Part shown: piece after piece, positions 27,575-33,997 of the stretch
Position numbering within the stretch: the first letter of the stretch is position 1
How the letters are laid out: each line of letters opens with the position of its first letter
Assembly (NCBI GenBank): GCA_016764475.1
Contig: JAESRV010000002.1
Span: forward strand, 1-33,997
DNA from: Amylibacter sp.
Lineage (GTDB): Bacteria; Pseudomonadota; Alphaproteobacteria; Rhodobacterales; Rhodobacteraceae
Length of the DNA: 33,997 nucleotides
Direction of reading: 5' to 3'
Notes under the pieces: generated by a model
What the model was told of the DNA's origin: nothing
The model's input: the letters and a program-made list of their open reading frames with translations, nothing else
Database searches by the model: none
Program-made: the position numbers and the translations under genes

Positions 27575-28954
27575 ATGGATGGCACTGTAATTGTCGCCGA
27601 TGATGATCGCACGATCCGCACGGTTTTAACCCAAGCGTTGACACGCGCGGGGTGCAAGGTGCGTGCAACCGGAAACATTGCCACGCTGTGGCGGTGGGTG
27701 GAAGAAGGTGAGGGCGATGTTGTGATATCCGACGTGATGATGCCCGATGGCAACGGGCTGGATTTGCTGCCGCAAATCCACAAGAAACGCCCCAACCTGC
27801 CGGTGATTATTATTTCAGCGCAAAATACCGTAATGACGGCGATCAAAGCGTCTGAACACGGCGCCTATGATTACCTGCCGAAACCCTTTGATTTAAAAGA
27901 ACTTCTATCGAAAGTCAGCCGCGCGTTAAGCCCGACTAACATGACAACGGCGCAAGCCCCTTCCGCTAAGGCTGACGGGCAATCCTTGCCCTTGGTAGGC
28001 AGCTCGCAAGCGATGCAAGATGTCTACCGCGTTGTGGCGCGTGTGTTGAACACCGACCTGAATGTGATGATCACGGGGCAAAGCGGGACGGGTAAAAACC
28101 TGTTGGCAAAAACCCTGCACGAGCTTGGTAATCGCGCAGCGGCACCGATGGTGACAATCCTGTCGGCCTCGGCCACGCCCGAGTGGGTGGAACAGGTGTT
28201 ATATGATGAAAACCAGACGCCCAAAGGGGCGACGGTTTATTTGGACGAGATTGCACAGATGTCTATTGAAACCCAACTTCGGTTGCAGGATTTGATGCAA
28301 ATGCCTGAAGTTTTGCAAAAAAACCTGCGGTTTATTTCGTCTACACAAGTGCCGCTGACCGCGTTGATCAATGAGGGTATGTTTCGTGAAGATCTGTTTT
28401 ACCGGTTAAGTGTGATGCCGATTTCTTTGCCTGCATTGCGTGATCATGTTGATGATATTTCAGAGCTGGCGATATATTTCATGCAAAAATCTGCCGCCGA
28501 AGGGCAGGCGATGAAAACCATTGCAAGCAAAGCTTTGGATCATATGCGTGTGGCCCTTTGGCCCGGCAACGTGCGCGAATTGCAGAATTTCATACAGCGT
28601 ATCATGGTGCTTTGCCCTGATGATGAGATCTCGGCGCATTTTGTGGAAGAGATGTTGTTGCAAATGCCCAAATCCACGCCTGAAACAGCACCTTTAGCGG
28701 GGGATAAGTTATCTTCGGCGATTGAAATACATCTTAAGAGATATTTTGATCTGCACGGCACTGATCTGCCGCCGCCCGGCCTGTATAATCGTATTATACG
28801 AGAGGTCGAATTGCCGCTTATTGCCCTGACTTTATCCGCAACACGGGGAAATCAGATCAAAACAGCGGAATTATTGGGCATAAATCGAAATACTTTGCGA
28901 AAAAAGATACAAAAGCTTGATATTAAGGTGACACGCACCAAGAAAATGATGTAA
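27575..28954 (+). CDS. ntrC: Nitrogen regulation response regulator NtrC (AAA+ domain lacks GAFTGA)
   Basis: Receiver VIVADDDRTIRTV, VVISDVMMPDG, PKPFD; Walker A GQSGTGKNLLAK; Walker B GATVYLDEIAQM; FREDLFYRLSVMPISLPALRD; C-terminal Fis-type HTH RGNQIKTAELLGINRNTLRKKIQKL. Confidence 0.94.
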   Translation: MDGTVIVADDDRTIRTVLTQALTRAGCKVRATGNIATLWRWVEEGEGDVVISDVMMPDGNGLDLLPQIHKKRPNLPVIIISAQNTVMTAIKASEHGAYDYLPKPFDLKELLSKVSRALSPTNMTTAQAPSAKADGQSLPLVGSSQAMQDVYRVVARVLNTDLNVMITGQSGTGKNLLAKTLHELGNRAAAPMVTILSASATPEWVEQVLYDENQTPKGATVYLDEIAQMSIETQLRLQDLMQMPEVLQKNLRFISSTQVPLTALINEGMFREDLFYRLSVMPISLPALRDHVDDISELAIYFMQKSAAEGQAMKTIASKALDHMRVALWPGNVRELQNFIQRIMVLCPDDEISAHFVEEMLLQMPKSTPETAPLAGDKLSSAIEIHLKRYFDLHGTDLPPPGLYNRIIREVELPLIALTLSATRGNQIKTAELLGINRNTLRKKIQKLDIKVTRTKKMM

Positions 28955-28989
28955 AACTGCCACAGTAGTAACGGAACGACTCGGGCAGA

Positions 28990-31251
28990 ATGAGACAGTT
29001 TCACCTGACATTTATCCTAAACCGGTTTAACCGCTGGCGAAAACAAAGACGGGTTCAAACCGCTTTGACGCTTTCGCTTGTGGGCCTTGGGCCGGTATTG
29101 TTGCTGATTACCGTTTTTATTCTGAACAGCTTTGGCAACCAAATAGCACCCAGCCTGTTACGCGGTATTTTGCTGGCTGATTTTGTTTACGTTTTATTAA
29201 TTGCAGCCTTGGTAGCCCAGCGTATCATGCAGATGATCGCGGCCAGACGGGCAAAATCCGCAGGTTCCAAACTGCACATGCGCCTAAGTGCTGTGTTTGC
29301 GCTGGTGGCGTTTATTCCCACGGTTCTGGTGGCGGTGTTTGCGACAGTTACCTTGAATGTGGGGCTTGAGGGCTGGTTTTCTGATCGGGTGCGTAATGCG
29401 GTTGGCACTTCTCTATCCGCCGCTGAAGCCTATGAGGCAGAGCAGCGTGATGACCTGATCAAAGATGTGACATTCTTAAGCAACTACCTGATTGATAAAA
29501 AACACCGTAATACGTTTATGGATGTTGGCGAAATTCGGGATGCGGTGATCAAGGGGCAATCTTTGATCCAAAGGGGGCTGAAAGAGGCCTATGTCATTGA
29601 TAGTGCTGCAACACTGATTGCGCGCGGTGATAAAAGCTATCTGTTTGATTTTGAGGCACCTTTGCAAACCGATTTTGCCAATACTATTGATGGCACGCCT
29701 GCGATTATTCAGGATTGGGAAAACAATGAATTTCGTGCCTTGGTAAAACTGCCGAATTTTTTGGATCATTACCTTTTGGTATCACGCACGGTTGACGGTA
29801 ACATTCTGGCATTGCTGGATGAAACCAAGGAAACTGCCAAGCTGTATAACCAACTTGAAAGTGAGCGCGGCAAACTGCTGTTCAACATGGCACTGATATA
29901 TCTGGGCTTTGCTTTCTTTGTTATTCTGTCAGCCATCTGGCTGGGGCTGTGGTTTGCAGAACGGCTGGCGCGGCCCGTTGGTAAATTGGCAGGGGCGGCA
30001 CAACGGGTTGGGGCCGGTGACCTGACGGTGCAAGTTAAAGAAGAGCCGGGGGATGATGAAATAGCCATGCTAGGCCGCATATTTAACCGCATGACCCAAC
30101 AGGTAAAACGCCAGCGCGATGATTTGGTCGAAGCCAATGCGCGTACCGAAAAACGCCGCCGTTTGTTTGATAGTATTCTGACCGGGGTCACCACCGGGGT
30201 GATCGGGTTGAACCCCAAAGGGCATATCGAAGTGTTGAATGCGGCGGCGGCTAAAATACTGGAAGTGGACAGTGATAAAGTCATGGGGCAATGCCTGTCG
30301 ATGGTCGTGCCTGAGTTTGCAAAACTGTTTGAAGAATCACAGGCAAAAAACAATTTAACCCGCCAGGATGAGATCAATTTAACCCGCACGGGTAACGCCG
30401 AGGTTTTACTTGTGCGCATTGCCGCACGTCTAACAGACGGCGAAACGCTGGAAGGCTATGTTGTCACATTTGACGATGTGACCGATCTGATGTCGGCACA
30501 GCGCATGGCTGCTTGGGGGGATGTGGCACGCCGCATCGCACATGAGATCAAGAACCCGCTGACCCCGATCCAACTGTCTGCCGAACGTATGGCGCGCAAG
30601 TTTGCACCCCTTCTGGGGGATCAGGCTGAAATGCTGGAACAATACACCGGCGTGATTATCCGCCAAACAAATGACTTGCGCCGCATTGTTGACGAGTTTT
30701 CCAAGTTTGCACGGATGCCTGAACCTGATCGTCGGGTTGAAAACCTTTCAGCCCTGATCAAGGACGCGGTTTTACTGCAACAAAATGCACGACAAGACAT
30801 TGATATAAAATTGAAAAATACACGCAAACAGCTATCAAGTGAGATTGATAGCACGATGATTTCGCAGGCCCTGACCAATCTGATTAAAAATGCTGGCGAA
30901 GCGATAGACAGCTATGTTCTGGAACATGGGGCGAAGGATTATGCGCCCGAAATTCGCGTTCTTGTAGATGCCAAAGATCAGGCCACCGTGATCCGCATTC
31001 AGGATAACGGCATCGGTCTGCCCAAAGAACAACGCTCGCGTTTGTTTGAACCTTATGTGACCAATCGTGAAAATGGCACCGGGTTAGGGTTGCCGATTGT
31101 GAAGAAAATTATCGAAGAACACGGTGGCACGCTGGAACTGGTTGATGCGCCGAAATTCAAAGGAAATGCCCATGTGGGGGCGATGGCAAGGATTACTTTG
31201 CCTGTAGTAAATCATGATGAAAAAGACCATCTGAAAGCAAAGGTGGCATAA
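28990..31251 (+). CDS. ntrY: Nitrogen regulation sensor histidine kinase NtrY
   Basis: 753 aa; multiple N-terminal TM helices, HAMP (LARPVGKLAGAAQRVGAGDLTVQV), PAS, H-box RRIAHEIKNPLTPIQLSAERM, GTGLGLPIVKKIIEEHGG. Confidence 0.95.
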   Translation: MRQFHLTFILNRFNRWRKQRRVQTALTLSLVGLGPVLLLITVFILNSFGNQIAPSLLRGILLADFVYVLLIAALVAQRIMQMIAARRAKSAGSKLHMRLSAVFALVAFIPTVLVAVFATVTLNVGLEGWFSDRVRNAVGTSLSAAEAYEAEQRDDLIKDVTFLSNYLIDKKHRNTFMDVGEIRDAVIKGQSLIQRGLKEAYVIDSAATLIARGDKSYLFDFEAPLQTDFANTIDGTPAIIQDWENNEFRALVKLPNFLDHYLLVSRTVDGNILALLDETKETAKLYNQLESERGKLLFNMALIYLGFAFFVILSAIWLGLWFAERLARPVGKLAGAAQRVGAGDLTVQVKEEPGDDEIAMLGRIFNRMTQQVKRQRDDLVEANARTEKRRRLFDSILTGVTTGVIGLNPKGHIEVLNAAAAKILEVDSDKVMGQCLSMVVPEFAKLFEESQAKNNLTRQDEINLTRTGNAEVLLVRIAARLTDGETLEGYVVTFDDVTDLMSAQRMAAWGDVARRIAHEIKNPLTPIQLSAERMARKFAPLLGDQAEMLEQYTGVIIRQTNDLRRIVDEFSKFARMPEPDRRVENLSALIKDAVLLQQNARQDIDIKLKNTRKQLSSEIDSTMISQALTNLIKNAGEAIDSYVLEHGAKDYAPEIRVLVDAKDQATVIRIQDNGIGLPKEQRSRLFEPYVTNRENGTGLGLPIVKKIIEEHGGTLELVDAPKFKGNAHVGAMARITLPVVNHDEKDHLKAKVA

Positions 31252-31268
31252 TGATAAAAGGAAACAAT

Positions 31269-32666
31269 ATGGGCGATATTCTAGTAGTAGACGACGAAAA
31301 AGACATCCGCGAATTGGTGTCAGATATTTTGGTGGATGAAGGCTATACTACGCGCCTGGCCAAGGATTCAGACGAAGCGTTCAGTGAGATCAACACAGAA
31401 GCACCTGACCTGATTATTCTGGATATCTGGCTGAAAGAAAGCAAGCTGGACGGCATTGATATTCTAAAAGCCGTACGCCGTGATAACCCTGACATTCCGA
31501 TTGTGATCATTTCAGGTCACGGCAATATAGAGATTGCAGTGGCGGCAATTAAGCAGGGCGCCTATGATTTCATTCAAAAGCCTTTCAATATTGATCAGCT
31601 GATGGTGGTTATTTCGCGGGCAATGGAAACCTCGAAACTGCGCCGCGAAAATGCGGCACTGAAAGTGCGCGATGTGACCTCTTCAACCATGGTGGGTGAC
31701 AGCCCGATTTTCAAAGGCTTGAAATCACAGCTTGATAAAGTCACCAAAACCAATGCGCGGGTGATGCTGACCGGGGCATCGGGTGCCGGTAAAGAAGTGG
31801 CGGCACGTTATATTCATGCCAATTCTGATCGTGCGCAAGCACCGTTTATTTCGGTGAATTCCGCCACCATTGAACCCGAGCGTATGGAAGAGGTGCTGTT
31901 TGGCCGTGAAACAACGGAACGCGGGCATGAACCAGGCTTGCTGGAACAGGCCCACGGTGGGTTCGTGTTTTTTGATGAGGTGGCAGACATGCCCAATGGC
32001 ACACAATCCAAGATTTTGCGCGTCCTTGTGGACCAGCAATTTACCCGCGTGGGTGGCTCTGACAAAGTGCGGGTGGATATCCGTGTAATATCAGCCACCA
32101 ATAAAGATCTGCGCACGGAAATTGCTGCGGGAAATTTTCGTGAAGAATTGTATCACCGCCTGAATGTTGTGCCGATAGAAGTGCCAACTTTGGAAGACCG
32201 CCGCGAAGACATCCCCCTTATCGCCAATCATTTTATAACCGAGTTGCACAATACCCAAGGTCTGCCCTTGCGTAAGCTGTCGGATGAAACCATTGCCATG
32301 CTGCAAACCATGGCCTGGCCCGGAAATATTCGCCAGTTGCGTAATATTGTTGAACGCGTCTTGATCCTTGGGGCTGATACGGGGGATATTTCCCCCGAAG
32401 AGCTGCCCAATAATGTGATTGAAGAAAACAATGACAGCCCTGCGCATAAATCGCTGGCAATGCTGCCGCTGCGCGAGGCCCGTGAGATGTTTGAACGGGA
32501 TTATCTGATGGCCCAGATCAACCGATTTGGTGGCAACATTTCGAAAACTGCCAATTTTGTCGGCATGGAACGCTCTGCACTGCACCGTAAGCTGAAATCG
32601 CTAAACGTGATTACCACCAATAAATCAGGTGCGCGGGTGGCAGAAATTGATGATACAACGGGATAA
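31269..32666 (+). CDS. ntrX: Nitrogen assimilation response regulator NtrX
   Basis: MGDILVVDDEKDIREL with AAAGGA upstream (the listed ORF start at 31251 overlaps the ntrY stop); Walker A GASGAGKEVAARYIH; FVFFDEVADMPNGTQSKILRVLVDQQFTRVGG; HTH GGNISKTANFVGMERSALHRKLKSL. Confidence 0.95.
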   Translation: MGDILVVDDEKDIRELVSDILVDEGYTTRLAKDSDEAFSEINTEAPDLIILDIWLKESKLDGIDILKAVRRDNPDIPIVIISGHGNIEIAVAAIKQGAYDFIQKPFNIDQLMVVISRAMETSKLRRENAALKVRDVTSSTMVGDSPIFKGLKSQLDKVTKTNARVMLTGASGAGKEVAARYIHANSDRAQAPFISVNSATIEPERMEEVLFGRETTERGHEPGLLEQAHGGFVFFDEVADMPNGTQSKILRVLVDQQFTRVGGSDKVRVDIRVISATNKDLRTEIAAGNFREELYHRLNVVPIEVPTLEDRREDIPLIANHFITELHNTQGLPLRKLSDETIAMLQTMAWPGNIRQLRNIVERVLILGADTGDISPEELPNNVIEENNDSPAHKSLAMLPLREAREMFERDYLMAQINRFGGNISKTANFVGMERSALHRKLKSLNVITTNKSGARVAEIDDTTG

Positions 32667-32689
32667 CGGATAGATATTGACCAAAGCTG

Positions 32690-32708
32690 GTGAATTTGCG
32701 AAATTCAC
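32690..32708. promoter_or_regulatory. Perfect inverted repeat between ntrX and trkA
   Basis: GTGAATTT-gcg-AAATTCAC in the ntrX-trkA gap, no following T tract. Confidence 0.4.
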
Positions 32709-32747
32709 GATTGTGCGCGTGTTGAGCACCTTAATCAGGAGACCGGA

Positions 32748-33997
32748 ATGAAGGTCATCATATGTGGCGCGGGGCAGGTTGGCTGGCAAATCGCCCGCCA
32801 TCTGTCATCTGAAGACAACGATGTAACTGTTGTGGATAATAATGCCGAGCTGGTAGCACGTGCCACCGACACATTGGATGTGGGTGGTGTCACTGGATTT
32901 GCGTCTTATCCCGATGTTCTGGCGCGCGCCGGTGCCAATGACGCGGATATGATCATTGCGGCGACGTTTTCGGATGAGGTGAATATGGTCACCTGTCAGG
33001 TGGCCCATTCGGTATTTTCCATTCCGCGTAAAATTGCCCGCCTGCGGTCGCAATCTTATCTGGATGTGATTTATTCTGATCTTTATCAGCGTGATCACTT
33101 GCCAATAGATGTGGTGATTTCACCTGAATTGGAAGTTGCCAAGACCGCCCTGCAACAAATAGAATACCCGTCAACCTTTGATATTGAACCTTTTCTGGGC
33201 GGCCAAGCGCAGTTGATCGGGATTGAACTGGATGAGGATTGCCCGGTTCTGAACACGCCTTTGCGCCAGTTGTCTGAACTGTTTTCAACATTACGTGCCG
33301 TGGTTGTAGGGGTGCGTCGCAAAGGTAAGTTGTTTGCGCCAAGTCCCAGTGACCAACTCTATGCCAATGATCAGATATATGTGCTGATCCACAAAGATGA
33401 TCTGGCCCGTGGCTTGGAAATTTTTGGCAAAACCGTCAAAAAACGCGAGCGGGTGATTATTCTGGGGGGCGGTAATGTGGGTTTGCGTGTGGCGATGACG
33501 TTGGAACAACGCAACGAACGCATCCGGGTCAAAATGATTGAGAAAAACCGTGAATGTGCGGAACGTGCAGCGGATGCTTTGGTGCGCACCATTGTGTTGC
33601 ATGGTGACGGTCTGGATATGGAAATGCTGCATGAGGCCAATATTGAACAGGCCGATGCATTGCTGGCCCTGACCTCTGACGATAAAACCAACTTGCTGGG
33701 CTGTACGCGCGCTAAAGCGGCAGGCGTTCCGATGACCGTAGCTTTGGTTAATGACCCGTCACTGACCGAGTTGAAAGACCCGTTGGGCATTGATGTTTTT
33801 ATCAATCCACGGGCAACAACTGTGTCTTCAATCTTGCGCCACATCCGCCATGGCGGGGTGAAAGAGGTTTATTCCATCGGCGATGCCGAAGCCGAGGTGA
33901 TTGAAGCGCAGGTTCTAAATAGTGCGCCGATTGCAGGTATGAAAGTGCGCGACATTGAATTTCCCGAAGGGGCGTTATTGGGGGCTGTGCTAAAGGG
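32748..33997 (+). CDS. trkA: Trk system potassium transport protein TrkA, 3'-truncated by the window edge
   Basis: ATG at 32748 after AGGAG; MKVIICGAGQVGWQIARHLSSEDNDVTVVDNN; second Rossmann repeat VIILGGGNVGLRVAMTLEQ; no stop before the window end (hence not in the ORF track). Confidence 0.94.
   Translation, partial: MKVIICGAGQVGWQIARHLSSEDNDVTVVDNNAELVARATDTLDVGGVTGFASYPDVLARAGANDADMIIAATFSDEVNMVTCQVAHSVFSIPRKIARLRSQSYLDVIYSDLYQRDHLPIDVVISPELEVAKTALQQIEYPSTFDIEPFLGGQAQLIGIELDEDCPVLNTPLRQLSELFSTLRAVVVGVRRKGKLFAPSPSDQLYANDQIYVLIHKDDLARGLEIFGKTVKKRERVIILGGGNVGLRVAMTLEQRNERIRVKMIEKNRECAERAADALVRTIVLHGDGLDMEMLHEANIEQADALLALTSDDKTNLLGCTRAKAAGVPMTVALVNDPSLTELKDPLGIDVFINPRATTVSSILRHIRHGGVKEVYSIGDAEAEVIEAQVLNSAPIAGMKVRDIEFPEGALLGAVLK

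Noticed and set aside
29769-30419. 216-aa antisense ORF opposite ntrY
   Set aside because: Shadow ORF of a confident CDS; Ser/Arg-rich low-information sequence without domain features.
25515-33997. dusB-ntrB-ntrC-ntrY-ntrX-trkA gene order as a new regulatory island
   Set aside because: This is the known conserved alphaproteobacterial nitrogen-regulation cluster; only the GAFTGA loss is noted separately.
1-33997. Mobile elements, CRISPR arrays, tRNA/rRNA genes, defence or biosynthetic islands
   Set aside because: No transposase/integrase, regularly spaced repeats, RNA-gene signatures or known defence or secondary-metabolism proteins were recognised.

Overview
This 34 kb window looks like alphaproteobacterial (Rhodobacterales-like) core chromosome. 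It is densely coded and I see no tRNA, rRNA, CRISPR array, transposase, integrase or phage gene. Left to right: 5'-truncated PBP1A, prfB, bactofilin plus M23 endopeptidase (-), a DUF455 ferritin-like protein (-), a large AsmA/DUF3971-type protein, queA, an MFS transporter, a DUF924 protein, lpdA, a VIT1/CCC1-type transporter (-), a peroxiredoxin (-), lipA, a DEAD-box helicase with an N-terminal cold-shock domain (-), an FAD monooxygenase / small membrane protein / hpt cluster (-), a COQ10/RatA-like START protein, a nitronate monooxygenase-like protein, a frame-disrupted LysE exporter (-), cinA(C-term)/pgpA/ispDF (-), and the dusB(nifR3)-ntrB-ntrC-ntrY-ntrX-trkA cluster. I see no clear new multi-gene system. 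The observations most worth following up are: (1) the cold-shock-domain/DEAD-box helicase fusion; (2) a LysE gene split exactly at a G8 tract, which could be sequencing error, phase variation or frameshifting; (3) NtrC and NtrX both lacking the sigma54-contacting GAFTGA loop; (4) a small, translationally coupled membrane ORF after hpt; (5) several perfect inverted repeats in intergenic regions that could be operators or leader hairpins. All assignments come from reading the sequence and recalling family motifs. No database search was run.
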